Shown here: positions 8,777-17,802 of the stretch, one piece after another | Numbering within the stretch: position 1 is the stretch's first letter | Layout: the number at the start of each line of letters is the position of its first letter | Assembly (NCBI RefSeq): GCF_902809845.1 | Contig: NZ_CADDWI010000013.1 | Coordinates: forward strand, 186,001 to 250,000 | DNA from: Chelativorans sp. Marseille-P2723 | GTDB lineage: Bacteria; Pseudomonadota; Alphaproteobacteria; Rhizobiales; Rhizobiaceae | Direction: 5' to 3' | DNA length: 64,000 nt | Translations under genes and position numbers: made by a program | The notes under the pieces: generated by a model | Database searches by the model: none | What the model was told of the DNA's origin: nothing | What the model saw: only the letters and a program-made list of their open reading frames with translations

Positions 8777-8881
8777 AAGCCGCACCTTTGCAAAACGCGC
8801 TGGCGGACGATCCGCATTGCACTGACCAGCCGAAGCGGCTAGGCAGCCGCAAACTGTTTCAGAGCTCACTTGGATTTCAGA

Positions 8882-9418
8882 ATGCGTATCGAAGCTATCT
8901 CCATCGGCAGCAATCCGCCCGAGGATGTGAACGTCATTGTCGAAGTGCCCGTCGGCGGGCAGCCGATCAAGTATGAGATGGACAAAAGCGCCGGCACGCT
9001 CGTCGTGGACCGGTTCCTCTACACCCCTATGACCTATCCGGGAAATTACGGTTTTGTGCCGCATACACTTTCCGAGGACGGCGACCCTATCGATGTTCTC
9101 GTCTGCAACACCCGCCAGCTTATTCCCGGATGCGTCATCAATGTGCGTCCCATCGGCGTGCTCATCATGGAGGACAATGCCGGGCAGGACGAGAAGATCA
9201 TCGCGGTGCCTTCGCCGCACCTGACGCGGCGCTATGAGAAAGTGCACAACTTCACGGACCTGCCGGAGATCACGCTCCAGCAGATCCAGCATTTTTTTGA
9301 GCACTACAAGGATCTGGAGCCTGGGAAGTGGGTGAAGATCGGCGATTGGATGGATGCGGCCGCCGCAAGGCGCCTGATTTCCGAAGCAATCGCCCGGGCG
9401 AAGCAACGGGCAAGCTGA
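8882..9418 (+). CDS. ppa: Inorganic pyrophosphatase (type I)
   Basis: Hydrolyses pyrophosphate to phosphate in the cytoplasm, driving biosynthetic reactions. 178 residues, the normal length of the bacterial soluble enzyme. The family signature DGDPIDVLV provides metal-binding Asp residues, with the substrate-binding YGFVPHT before it and the [10 protein letters not shown] stretch after it. The start MRIEAISIG matches the family; a TTG four codons upstream is possible but has no ribosome site. No recognisable Shine-Dalgarno precedes the chosen ATG. Confidence 0.96.
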   Translation: MRIEAISIGSNPPEDVNVIVEVPVGGQPIKYEMDKSAGTLVVDRFLYTPMTYPGNYGFVPHTLSEDGDPIDVLVCNTRQLIPGCVINVRPIGVLIMEDNAGQDEKIIAVPSPHLTRRYEKVHNFTDLPEITLQQIQHFFEHYKDLEPGKWVKIGDWMDAAAARRLISEAIARAKQRAS

Positions 9419-9529
9419 GGGGGCTCCTAAAGCGCTACTGGCTCCATGCGCTTGGCGGCGCTTCTAGAGCACTTCCTGCGTTTATAAATCGATTGTGATG
9501 TGATGTCCGCATCGCGCGTTGCGGCTTGC

Positions 9530-9896
9530 CAGCATGACCGCGCCCTTTACCTTGACGGGGCAAATGCACGGCACCGTGTTCCTGGTCTATGCCGAGCAGG
9601 TGCTGGTCCCGACCCTGACGCAGGGGCGACATCGTCGCCATGAACAACCTTCCGGCCTAAAAAGCCGCAGGCATGCGCGAGACGACCAAGGCGGCAAACG
9701 TGCGGCCTGCTTCACCGGTCGATCCACGGTCCCGATCTCAATTCCATCGAGAAGCCTTGCCAGGTTCAAACCTGTTGCGCGCAAAGGCTTAAAAGAACCA
9801 TCTCTGCACTATGGGGACGCGGTCACCAGATCCTTAACCTCTTCACTCCACCGAATGCGCAAACTACTTCAACACAGCCGGATGTGCCCACATTAG
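9530..9896 (+). pseudogene. Decayed IS630-family transposase fragment
   Basis: Broken reading frames align with the catalytic half of the intact IS630 element at 19-20 kb. In one frame FLVYAEQVLVPTLTQG matches FRLYVEKVLVPTLRPG; after an apparent one-base shift near 9625 a second frame gives GDIVAMNNL (intact: GDIVVMDNL, so the second catalytic Asp is lost); the end reads CANYFNTAGC against CANYFAEAGY. Stops interrupt all frames and the segment with the catalytic Glu is scrambled. No terminal repeats of the intact element are seen, so this is an older or different relative. Confidence 0.75.
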
Positions 9897-9950
9897 ACCG
9901 GATGTAGTCTAGCCCGATTTTTCAGTGGATTGCGCGTCAGTGCCCGCGCT

Positions 9951-10283
9951 CTACGGCCTTTCCCAAGACGCCAGCTTTTCGAGTAAGGATAAAGATGCTG
10001 CTGCATCGCCCGTGACAGCAATCGTCTTCAGGCGCGAAGTGCTACCGGCGACGACCGTTACGTCGCGCTGCGCTACGCCGAGCGCTTTGGCCATCAGCTT
10101 CTCCAGCGCCTGGTTTGCCTTGCCCGATTCGGGCACGGCGCGTACGCGAATTTTCAGGTGCCGCTGCTCGTCAGCCCCCTCGCTGACGCCCTCTATGGCG
10201 TCCTTCGAAGCACGGGGCGTGAGACGGACGAAGATTTCCAGCCCGTTCTTTGTACGACGATACCAGGGAGAGGGCGCTGACAT
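9951..10283 (-). CDS. DUF167 (YggU) family protein
   Basis: A 110-residue small protein matching the YggU/DUF167 family, a conserved alpha/beta fold of unknown function. Recognisable segments are LEIFVRLTPRASKDAIEG, LKIRVRAVPESGKANQAL and the C-terminal VTVVAGSTSRLKTIAVTG. It lies 16 bp downstream of exonuclease III in the same direction, so co-transcription is likely. Confidence 0.9.
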   Translation of the reverse strand: MSAPSPWYRRTKNGLEIFVRLTPRASKDAIEGVSEGADEQRHLKIRVRAVPESGKANQALEKLMAKALGVAQRDVTVVAGSTSRLKTIAVTGDAAASLSLLEKLASWERP

Positions 10284-10299
10284 CGATTATCCCGTGCTA

Positions 10300-11100
10300 T
10301 CAGCCAAATTCAGCGATGACTGGCACGTGGTCCGAGGGGCGCTCCCATCCGCGTGCGGCACGCAGCACTTCCACCCGGGTGAGGAATGGCGCAAGATCGG
10401 CAGACGACCAGATATGGTCGAGCCGTCGTCCACGGTCCGAAAGGCTCCAGTCCCTGGCGCGATAGCTCCACCAGGTGAAAAGCTTTTCTTCTGGGGGAAT
10501 ATAGCGCCGCATCAGGTCGATCCAGCCACCGTTGCTGCGCAAATTTTCAAGACCTTCCGTTTCCACGGGGGTATGGCTGACCACGTTAAGCAACTGCCTG
10601 TGCGACCAGACGTCGGTTTCAAGCGGCGCGATGTTGAGATCCCCGACCAGTACAGTTGCAGTGTCAGCGGTCTGATCGGGTCGGATACCGCGCATTTCCT
10701 TGAGAAAATCGAGCTTGTGGCGGAACTTCGGATTGATCTCGGGATCCGGCTCGTCGCCGCCTGCCGGAACGTAGAAATTGTGAATGAGGACGCGGCGGCC
10801 ACCCACCTCCATCTCGGTCGAAAGGTGACGGCAATCGCCGATCCCGCAGAAGGTACGCTTCTCGACAACGGACAACGGCCTGCGCGAGACCGTCGCAACG
10901 CCGTGATAGCCCTTCTGGCCGTGAATCTGGATGTAATTGTAGCCCAGCTTGCGGAAAGCCGCGCTGGGAAACTGGTCGTCAGGGCATTTGGTCTCCTGAA
11001 GACACAGCACATCGGGCTGATATTCTTCAAGGAAGCGCTGAACAAGCGGCATGCGCAGGCGGACGGAGTTGATATTCCAGGTAGCTATTTTGAAGGGCAT
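10300..11100 (-). CDS. xthA: Exodeoxyribonuclease III
   Basis: AP endonuclease and 3'-5' exonuclease of base-excision repair. The 266-residue product has the exonuclease-endonuclease-phosphatase fold with FKIATWNINSVRLR at the start, the metal-binding Glu in LCLQETKC, GDLNIAPLETDVW in the middle, RRLDHIWSS and the terminal catalytic SDHVPVIAEF. I chose the ATG at 11100 because the conserved N-terminus begins there; the open frame extends 20 codons upstream without similarity. Confidence 0.95.
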   Translation of the reverse strand: MPFKIATWNINSVRLRMPLVQRFLEEYQPDVLCLQETKCPDDQFPSAAFRKLGYNYIQIHGQKGYHGVATVSRRPLSVVEKRTFCGIGDCRHLSTEMEVGGRRVLIHNFYVPAGGDEPDPEINPKFRHKLDFLKEMRGIRPDQTADTATVLVGDLNIAPLETDVWSHRQLLNVVSHTPVETEGLENLRSNGGWIDLMRRYIPPEEKLFTWWSYRARDWSLSDRGRRLDHIWSSADLAPFLTRVEVLRAARGWERPSDHVPVIAEFG

Positions 11101-11208
11101 TGCGGATTCGGCTCTGCTTACGGACAGGCGCAATAGACCGTCCTGCGGGCCGATTGACAAGAGTAGCAGGGGTGACCCGGGGCCGCAGGGGCTTCCCGCG
11201 GGCCAGCG

Positions 11209-11859
11209 TCAGTTGTCGCCGCGCTGCAGGCTGTTCACCCGACGGTAGTCTATACTGAACACGCTCGGGTCGAAACGCACACCTTCCTCTACATTGAACA
11301 GCATCACCGTCGTGTCCTTCCCCTGAGCGTCGGTGATCGTCCACTGGCGCAGATCGTATGACTGAGCGTCGAACATCATGGTGATCGTCGCATTCCCGAA
11401 CATCTGCCGGTCGGCAAGCGTGATAGTCGTTAGATCCTCATCCTGCTGTACGCCTTGCAGATTGGCGGATCCGAGATCGATGCGCTCGTCCAGAAGGAGC
11501 TTCAGCGGAGTCTTCGACAGCGGGTAGATGTCTACCGTGTTCAGCCTCTTGTTCTCCACCACAAGCGTCGAACCGTCGGAGATGACCTGAAAGCGGGCTG
11601 CCCCTTCATAGTCGAAGCGTATCTTGCCCGGACGTTCGAGATAGAACTTGCCACCGGTCTGCTCGCCGCGCGGCCCGAACTGCACGAATTCCCCGGTCAT
11701 GGTGCGGACATTGGAAAAATGATTCGCGATCTGCTGGGCCGGCTGTGCTGCACCGCTTGCCCCGCCGGCAGCTAAGGCACCAAACGCGATGGCTGCCATG
11801 GCCAGCAGGGAACGGCGGGGAAGAAGGAGATTTCCGGCACGCCCGGCGAAATTGGTCAT
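11209..11859 (-). CDS. LolA-like outer-membrane lipoprotein carrier protein
   Basis: A 216-residue protein with an N-terminal signal carrying twin arginines (LLPRRSLLAMAA) and a cleavage site near ASGA. The rest fits the LolA/LolB-like half-barrel: FSNVRTMTGEFVQFGP, GGKFYLERPGKIRFDYE, DGSTLVVENKRLNTVDIYPL and LKLLLDERIDL. LolA ferries lipoproteins across the periplasm from LolCDE to the outer membrane. It follows ftsK directly, the usual rhizobial order (ftsK, lolA, xthA). The ATG at 11859 is selected because the signal peptide begins there. Confidence 0.88.
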   Translation of the reverse strand: MTNFAGRAGNLLLPRRSLLAMAAIAFGALAAGGASGAAQPAQQIANHFSNVRTMTGEFVQFGPRGEQTGGKFYLERPGKIRFDYEGAARFQVISDGSTLVVENKRLNTVDIYPLSKTPLKLLLDERIDLGSANLQGVQQDEDLTTITLADRQMFGNATITMMFDAQSYDLRQWTITDAQGKDTTVMLFNVEEGVRFDPSVFSIDYRRVNSLQRGDN

Positions 11860-11957
11860 GTTCCTCGTTCTCCGAACAGAATTGTCTTGACTGCCAAATA
11901 GGGTGGCAAGAGGGCCGAAGTTAGGCCCCGGCATTGATTCACCGCATGGAAATAGCG

Positions 11958-14444
11958 TCAGACCTCGTCCTGTTCCGTCGGCACAAGAATTTCGCGCTTG
12001 CCAGCGTGATTGGCCGGGCCGACGATGCCTTCCGCCTCCATACGCTCGATGATGGACGCCGCGCGATTATAGCCTATGCCAAGGCGTCTCTGGATGTAGC
12101 TCGTGGATGCCTTGCCATCCCGCAGCACTACCGCAACCGCCTGGTCGTAGGGATCGTTCGAATCCGCCAGATTGCCGGCGCCGGAGCCTGAAACAGAATC
12201 GCCATCCTCCCCGTCGTCCTCGGTAACCGCCTCCAGATAGGCCGGTGTGCCCTGCATCTTCAGATGAGCGACGATCTGTTCCACTTCGTTGTCGGAAACG
12301 AAGGGGCCATGAACGCGCTGAACGCGGCCACCGCCTGCCATATAGAGCATGTCGCCCATGCCCAGAAGCTGCTCCGCCCCCTGCTCGCCGAGAATGGTGC
12401 GGCTGTCGATCTTCGATGTCACCTGGAAGGAGATGCGCGTCGGGAAGTTGGCCTTGATCGTGCCGGTAATCACATCCACGGAAGGACGCTGGGTTGCCAT
12501 GATGACATGGATCCCTGCGGCGCGGGCCATCTGCGCAAGCCGCTGCACCGCGCCCTCGATGTCCTTGCCCGCCACCATCATCAGATCGGCCATCTCATCG
12601 ATGATGACAACGATGAAGGGCATCGGTTCCAGATCCAGAGTCTCGCTTTCATAGATGGCCTCTCCCGTCTCCCGGTCGAAGCCGGTCTGCACGGTTCGCG
12701 TAATGGTATCGCCCTTTTTCTTGGCGGCGATCACGCGCTGATTGAACCCCTCTATGTTGCGCACCCCCACCTTGGACATCTTGCGATAGCGGTCCTCCAT
12801 TTCCCGCACGGTCCATTTCAGCGCCACTACCGCCTTCTTGGGGTCGGTCACGACGGGGGTGAGCAGATGCGGGATACCGTCATAGACAGAAAGCTCCAGC
12901 ATCTTGGGATCGATCATGATGAGTCGGCACTGATCCGGGCTCATGCGATAAAGCAGAGAAAGGATCATGGTGTTGATGGCAACCGACTTGCCCGAGCCGG
13001 TGGTGCCGGCCACCAGCAAATGGGGCATCTTGGCAAGATCCGCAATCACTGCCTCGCCATTGATCGTCTTGCCAAGGGAGAGTGCCAGCCGGGCCTTGGT
13101 GGTCTCGAACTCACGACTGGCGAGAAGCTCGCGCAGATAAACGGTTTCCCTCTTAGCGTTAGGCAACTCGATGCCGATAGCATTACGACCGGGCACGACT
13201 GCCACGCGAGCCGCGATCGCGCTCATGGAGCGGGCTATGTCGTCGGCCAGTCCGATGACTCGTGACGACTTGATGCCGGGTGCGGGCTCCAGCTCGTAGA
13301 GCGTCACCACGGGCCCGGGACGCACATGGATGATTTCACCCTTGACGCCAAAATCTTCCAAAACGCCTTCAAGAAGCCGGGCATTCTGCTCAAGCGCATC
13401 CTTTGACAGGCCTGGATCGCGCCCAGTCGACTTTGGCTCGGCGAGCAGATGCAGCGACGGAAGCTGAAACTCGCCCGATTCGAGGAAGGTCGTTTGTGCC
13501 TCTCGGCGTACACGCGAGCCGGGTGCGGGCCGCGGCGCGGGGTTTTCCACCCTTGCCGGAGCCTCGGATGAAGCAGGCGCGTCGGAGGCGTCGAAAGGGG
13601 GGAAGTCAAGCGCGGCATCGAAATCGGGTTCGATGCGCGCCGGCCCATCAACAGAGCGGGCAGCGGCAGCGGCGGATGGGTCGGCAAGGGCGAATTCATC
13701 CGGCAGGTCCACCTCCGGAGCAGGAAAGCGGCGACGCCAGAACGCTTTCAAGGACAGCCACCAATGAGCGGCAACGCCGAGCGCGAGGAATGTCTGGCCA
13801 TCGCCTTCGTCGTCTTCTTCGTCATCGTCCGCGAAATCGTCTTCTGGCTGGGCCGCCGGTGCTTTTTTGGCGCGATTGATCACCGCCGCTCCGTAAAGAA
13901 GGAGCCAGGCTGAAGGGACGAGGAGCAGGAGCGCGATTGCAACGGCCAGCAAGCCGCTGGGATAATCCCCGATTGCCATTGCGGGCAAGGCTAGGACCAT
14001 GTCGCCGAAGACGCCACCAAGGCCGGTTGGCAAGGGCCATGTAGCGGTGGGGGAGATGCAGCCGGCCGCTCCGGCTGCCAGTAAGGACCCGGCCAGCCAT
14101 GCTGCCGCCCTCCTGCCAGGACGGTCAAGGCCATGCGCGCCGGCCAGAATGATGCCCCAGAAAACCGCGGGCACCAGACTTGCGACGGCGGCAATGCCGA
14201 AGAACTGCATGGCGATGTCGGAATAGATCGCACCGGGATAACCCATCACATTGGTGACAGGATTGTCCGTGGCGTGACTGAAACTCGGGTCTGCCACATT
14301 CCAGGTGGCAAGGCTTGTCAGACAGAAGGAAACCAATACCAGCAGCAGGAGCCCCACCCCCCGCATTGCCTGCCGCCGCAAAAAGGCCCGAACGCCAAAT
14401 CCGCCGTCGTAAACCGGATAAAGCGCGGAAGAACCCGAACTCAT
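11958..14444 (-). CDS. ftsK: DNA translocase FtsK
   Basis: Septal DNA pump that clears and decatenates chromosome termini at division. The 828-residue protein has four to five N-terminal membrane helices (about 15-215), a short acidic Pro/Ala-rich linker, and a motor domain with Walker A GTTGSGKS near residue 479 and Walker [11 protein letters not shown], then the C-terminal winged-helix gamma domain ([22 protein letters not shown]) that reads KOPS. The linker contains DDDEEDDEG. Two ATGs lie close together; I prefer 14444 because AGGGA is seven bases upstream, whereas it is too close to the ATG at 14450. A TTAACC half-site occurs about 80 bp upstream. Confidence 0.95.
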   Translation of the reverse strand: MSSGSSALYPVYDGGFGVRAFLRRQAMRGVGLLLLVLVSFCLTSLATWNVADPSFSHATDNPVTNVMGYPGAIYSDIAMQFFGIAAVASLVPAVFWGIILAGAHGLDRPGRRAAAWLAGSLLAAGAAGCISPTATWPLPTGLGGVFGDMVLALPAMAIGDYPSGLLAVAIALLLLVPSAWLLLYGAAVINRAKKAPAAQPEDDFADDDEEDDEGDGQTFLALGVAAHWWLSLKAFWRRRFPAPEVDLPDEFALADPSAAAAARSVDGPARIEPDFDAALDFPPFDASDAPASSEAPARVENPAPRPAPGSRVRREAQTTFLESGEFQLPSLHLLAEPKSTGRDPGLSKDALEQNARLLEGVLEDFGVKGEIIHVRPGPVVTLYELEPAPGIKSSRVIGLADDIARSMSAIAARVAVVPGRNAIGIELPNAKRETVYLRELLASREFETTKARLALSLGKTINGEAVIADLAKMPHLLVAGTTGSGKSVAINTMILSLLYRMSPDQCRLIMIDPKMLELSVYDGIPHLLTPVVTDPKKAVVALKWTVREMEDRYRKMSKVGVRNIEGFNQRVIAAKKKGDTITRTVQTGFDRETGEAIYESETLDLEPMPFIVVIIDEMADLMMVAGKDIEGAVQRLAQMARAAGIHVIMATQRPSVDVITGTIKANFPTRISFQVTSKIDSRTILGEQGAEQLLGMGDMLYMAGGGRVQRVHGPFVSDNEVEQIVAHLKMQGTPAYLEAVTEDDGEDGDSVSGSGAGNLADSNDPYDQAVAVVLRDGKASTSYIQRRLGIGYNRAASIIERMEAEGIVGPANHAGKREILVPTEQDEV

Positions 14445-14944
14445 ACGCATTTCCCTGTCCAACAACACAAACGGCACTCGCAACGCCGAATTCCCGCTAG
14501 CTAAGCAGGTGAAGGTAAAGGCGGCATTAACCATGCAGGAGAAGGAGAAGCAGGCTCTTACCCGTGCCTGTCATCGGGAAGAGGGCCGGACCTCTTTGCG
14601 CCGAAACCGCAATCAGGATAAGCGCGTCGCAGCGCCGACAGCGTGCAAAACCATATTTGCGGAGGTGACGGCGAAGTCAGGATCGGCCTCCGCACCCACT
14701 TTTCCCAGCCAGGCCGGCAAGCTCGTCCTACAACCCGACCTAGGCCGTTCAGCCGGGGACCGTCCACCGAATCGATAAATGCAAAGATCCCAAAAGCGGC
14801 GATGCCGGCGAGCGAGCGACGAAGCTCGCACTTGGATTGCTCAAGGGAAGCGGCAAGGCTCTCCAGATGCGAGCCAAAACGTGAGCCGGGATGCAACCGC
14901 ACCTCTTCCAGATCGCTAAGGAAATAGGCTGCCTCTGCATTGGC
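14445..14944. other. 500-bp stretch without a convincing gene
   Basis: Between ftsK and tesB. The longest frame (14558-14902, minus) encodes a basic, Arg/Pro/Gly-rich 114-residue product with no domain I recognise and no ribosome site, so I treat it as chance. A single TTAACC half-site near 14526 lies upstream of ftsK. In many relatives this interval holds nitrogen genes (see findings). Confidence 0.5.
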
Positions 14945-15805
14945 TTATTTTTTGCGCAATCGCATCAGTCCCTCTTGGACAGTGGAAGCGATGAGCAATC
15001 CATCTCGCGTGTAGATGCTGCCGCGGGCGAAGCCGCGCGCCCCATGACTGGCAGGGCTGTCCTGTGCATAAAGCAGCCAGTCATCCAATGAAAACGACCT
15101 ATGGAACCACATTGCATGATCGAGGCTTGCCATCTGGATTTTGGGGTCGAAGGCCGAGCGGCCGTGAGGGAAGGTAGCGGTGTCGAGCAAAGTCATGTCG
15201 GAGAAATAGGCGAGCACCGCCGCGTGCAAGCCGCGATCGTCAGGCACTTTGCCGACGGTGCGCAGCCATACATGCTGAACGGGTGGCAGCTTGTTGCGCG
15301 TCGTATAGTGCTCCACCTGTACAGGGCGGATCTCCAGGGGGCGCCTGCGCTGGAGGTAGCGGCGAATATTCTCCGGAAGGACCTCTGATGCGAGGAACTC
15401 CCGCTGCGGGCGCAGCGTTTCGGGCATGGGTATGCCTTCAGGCATGGAGATCTGATGATCGAGACCATCCTCATCGATCTGGAAGGAAGCGGAAAGCGAA
15501 AATATCGCCTGACCATGCTGAATGGCAACGACGCGCCGGGTAGCAAAGCTGTTTCCGTCGCGGATGCGGTCGACCTCGTAGATTATCGGCACCAGAGGAT
15601 CGCCGGGCCGCATGAAGTAGCAGTGGAGCGAGTGAGCGTGACGATCTGCAGAAACCGTCCGCTGAGCGGCAATGAGCGCCTGGCCGATCACCTGACCGCC
15701 GAAAACACGCTGCCAGCCAACCTGGGGGCTGCGCCCGCGAAACAGGTTGTGTTCGAGCCGTTCGAGGTTAAGTATGTCGAGGAGTTCCTGCATGGCGGAC
15801 GACAT
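14945..15805 (-). CDS. tesB: Acyl-CoA thioesterase II
   Basis: Hydrolyses medium- and long-chain acyl-CoA to free acid and CoA. The 286-residue protein is a double hot-dog fold: FRGRSPQVGWQRVFGGQVI in the first half, HSLHCYFMRPGD, and in the second half SLDHAMWFHR with the catalytic Asp and DGLLIASTVQEGLMR with the catalytic Gln, matching E. coli TesB. Start taken at the ATG at 15805 (MSSAMQELL); another in-frame ATG lies 12 bp further in. Divergent from the hydroxylase gene. Confidence 0.94.
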   Translation of the reverse strand: MSSAMQELLDILNLERLEHNLFRGRSPQVGWQRVFGGQVIGQALIAAQRTVSADRHAHSLHCYFMRPGDPLVPIIYEVDRIRDGNSFATRRVVAIQHGQAIFSLSASFQIDEDGLDHQISMPEGIPMPETLRPQREFLASEVLPENIRRYLQRRRPLEIRPVQVEHYTTRNKLPPVQHVWLRTVGKVPDDRGLHAAVLAYFSDMTLLDTATFPHGRSAFDPKIQMASLDHAMWFHRSFSLDDWLLYAQDSPASHGARGFARGSIYTRDGLLIASTVQEGLMRLRKK

Positions 15806-15897
15806 GACGGCGCACCCGATCACGGTTTATGATGTAGCCGACAAACCGGAGAGCACCGACCAAGTCAAGCGGCAGCCGAGACGAAGGAGACCGGTTA

Positions 15898-17145
15898 ATG
15901 GCAATGCACAAGGCTGGCAGCACCGGAGATGACCGGTTCGACGTGGTAATCGCCGGCGCAGGCTATGTTGGTCTTGCAATTGCCGTTTCGCTGCGCCACG
16001 CCCGCCCAGGCATGCACGTGCTCGTGGTCGACGCCGCACCGGAGGAGGCATGGCAGCAGGATAACCGCGCAGTCGCAGTGGCCGCTGCGGCAACACGGAT
16101 GCTGCGCCAGCTCGGCTGCTGGGACGAGATCGAGCCGGAAGCCCAACCCATAACCGAGATGGAAATCACCGATTCGCGCATCTCCGATCCGGTGCGGCCG
16201 GTTTTCCTGACTTTTGGAGGCGAGGCGACACCTGGCGAACCCTTCGCCCATATGGTGCTGAGCCGGCATTTATCGGGCGCGCTGCGCCGGCGTGCAGGTG
16301 AACTCGGCATTCAAATCATGCAGCGTAGCGCAGTGGAGGGTTTCGACGTCGAGCCCTCCTCCGTCATCGTACATCTTTCGGGGGGGACGACGTTTCGCGC
16401 GCGTGTCCTCGTGGCTGCGGATGGTGTGAAATCGCGGCTGCGCGGTATGGCCGGCATCCGCACCGTTCAATGGGAATACGGGCAATCGGGTATCGTCTGC
16501 ACTGTGGCACACGAACGTCCCCATGGAGGCCGGGCCGAGGAGCATTTTTTGCCCGCCGGCCCTTTCGCCACGCTGCCGCTGAAAGGCAATCGCTCCCTGA
16601 TTGTCTGGAACGAGCGCACTGCCGACGCCGAGCGGCTGGTGAATGAGGACGAGGTGGTCTTCGAGCATGAACTTGAGCAGCGGTTCGGCCTGAAACTGGG
16701 GGAGATCCGGGTAGAAGGGCCGCGGCGGGCCTGGCCGCTCGGCCTTACGCTTGCTCGCGATTTTGTTCGTCCACGTTTTGCGCTGGCAGGTGATGCGGCG
16801 CACCGGATCCACCCGATTGCGGGACAGGGACTCAATCTGGGCTTCAAGGACGCGGCTGCCCTGTCGCAGGTTCTCGTTGAAGCCGACAGGCTGGGCGAGG
16901 ATATTGGCGCAATTGACGTACTGCAACGGTACGAGCGATGGCGGCGCTTCGACACGGTGCAGATGGGCGTCACGACGGACGTGCTCAACCGGCTGTTTTC
17001 CAATGATTTCGGCCCGCTTCGGGCGGTACGCGACATCGGCCTCGGGCTGGTGGACCGCATGCCCGGTATGAAACAGTTCTTTGTGAGACAGGCTTCGGGT
17101 TTGGCAGCGGGTAACCCGCGCCTGCTCCGGGGAGAAGCGATCTGA
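15898..17145 (+). CDS. UbiH/UbiF/COQ6-family FAD-dependent hydroxylase
   Basis: Flavoprotein mono-oxygenase of the ubiquinone-biosynthesis hydroxylase family, which adds ring hydroxyls on the cytoplasmic side of the membrane. The 415-residue sequence has the FAD-binding VVIAGAGYVGLAIA near residue 20, the middle DG motif VLVAADGVKSRLRG, and the second FAD motif FALAGDAAHRIHPIAGQGLNLG around residue 295. AAGGAGA precedes the ATG. Which ring position it hydroxylates cannot be told from sequence alone, since alphaproteobacterial members often have altered specificity. OsmC follows after 33 bp. Confidence 0.9.
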   Translation: MAMHKAGSTGDDRFDVVIAGAGYVGLAIAVSLRHARPGMHVLVVDAAPEEAWQQDNRAVAVAAAATRMLRQLGCWDEIEPEAQPITEMEITDSRISDPVRPVFLTFGGEATPGEPFAHMVLSRHLSGALRRRAGELGIQIMQRSAVEGFDVEPSSVIVHLSGGTTFRARVLVAADGVKSRLRGMAGIRTVQWEYGQSGIVCTVAHERPHGGRAEEHFLPAGPFATLPLKGNRSLIVWNERTADAERLVNEDEVVFEHELEQRFGLKLGEIRVEGPRRAWPLGLTLARDFVRPRFALAGDAAHRIHPIAGQGLNLGFKDAAALSQVLVEADRLGEDIGAIDVLQRYERWRRFDTVQMGVTTDVLNRLFSNDFGPLRAVRDIGLGLVDRMPGMKQFFVRQASGLAAGNPRLLRGEAI

Positions 17146-17178
17146 CCAAAGCCCATGGGCCAACTTAAGGAGGAAGGC

Positions 17179-17619
17179 ATGAAGCGTTATGCGAACGTGA
17201 TCTGGAACGGCTCGCTCACCAGCGGAAGCGGCCGACTGGAAAGCACACAAAGCGGAGCTTTCAGCAGCCTGCCATTGAGCTTTAAGGCACGCTTTGAGGA
17301 CGAGACTGGGCGCGCCGGTACGAATCCTGAGGAGCTTATCGCGGCGGCCCATGCCTCATGCTACGCTATGCAACTTGCGCATATGCTGGCTGAAGGGGGC
17401 ACCCCCGCAGAAAAGCTCGACGTAAAAGCGCAGATTGACCTGCAGCCGAAGCAGGGTGGGGGGTTCGAGATTCGGGGCAGCGCGCTTTCGGTAGCTGCAA
17501 CTGTTCCGGGCCTCGAAGAAGCGAAGTTCAAGGAAATCGCTACAAAGGCCAAAGATATTTGCCCCGTCTCCGGCGCACTGAAGGCGATTGACATCACATT
17601 GGACGCCAGCTTCGCCTAA
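17179..17619 (+). CDS. OsmC family peroxiredoxin
   Basis: A 146-residue thiol peroxidase of the OsmC branch, which reduces organic hydroperoxides. The two catalytic cysteines are visible: AAAHASCYAMQLAHML (about residue 57) and AKDICPVSGAL (about residue 124), with the upstream Arg expected in the RAGTNPEEL segment. A near-perfect AAGGAGG lies just before the ATG at 17179, which decides this start over an in-frame ATG eight codons earlier. A terminator follows at once. Confidence 0.92.
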   Translation: MKRYANVIWNGSLTSGSGRLESTQSGAFSSLPLSFKARFEDETGRAGTNPEELIAAAHASCYAMQLAHMLAEGGTPAEKLDVKAQIDLQPKQGGGFEIRGSALSVAATVPGLEEAKFKEIATKAKDICPVSGALKAIDITLDASFA

Positions 17620-17624
17620 CCTGT

Positions 17625-17659
17625 CGGGACGCCGAACAGGCGTCCCGCAATTCGTTTTT
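17625..17659 (+). terminator. Rho-independent terminator after the OsmC gene
   Basis: Nine-pair perfect stem CGGGACGCC / GGCGTCCCG with a GAACA loop, followed by CAATTCGTTTTT. It begins six bases after the stop codon. Confidence 0.85.
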
Positions 17660-17802
17660 CCCGGTTGACTGGCACGCGATAGTTTTGCCACGAAATTGCC
17701 AGATGCGCGCAATGGAAGATCGCGCGAACCGTTTCCTTCGCAACCAAAAAACTTGCGGTCGTCCTACATTGGGGAACGGATAGGCTATTCGGGAGAAATG
17801 CT

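Noticed and set aside
9925-11136. 403-codon plus-strand frame
   Set aside because: Spans the antisense of both the YggU-type and exonuclease III genes.
12264-13265. 333-codon plus-strand frame
   Set aside because: Antisense to the FtsK motor domain, His-rich shadow sequence.
14558-14902. 114-codon minus-strand frame in the ftsK-tesB gap
   Set aside because: Basic, low-complexity product, no ribosome site, overlaps several equally long frames; kept only as an empty stretch.
16270-17352. 360-codon minus-strand frame
   Set aside because: Antisense to the UbiH-type hydroxylase; no domain recognised.
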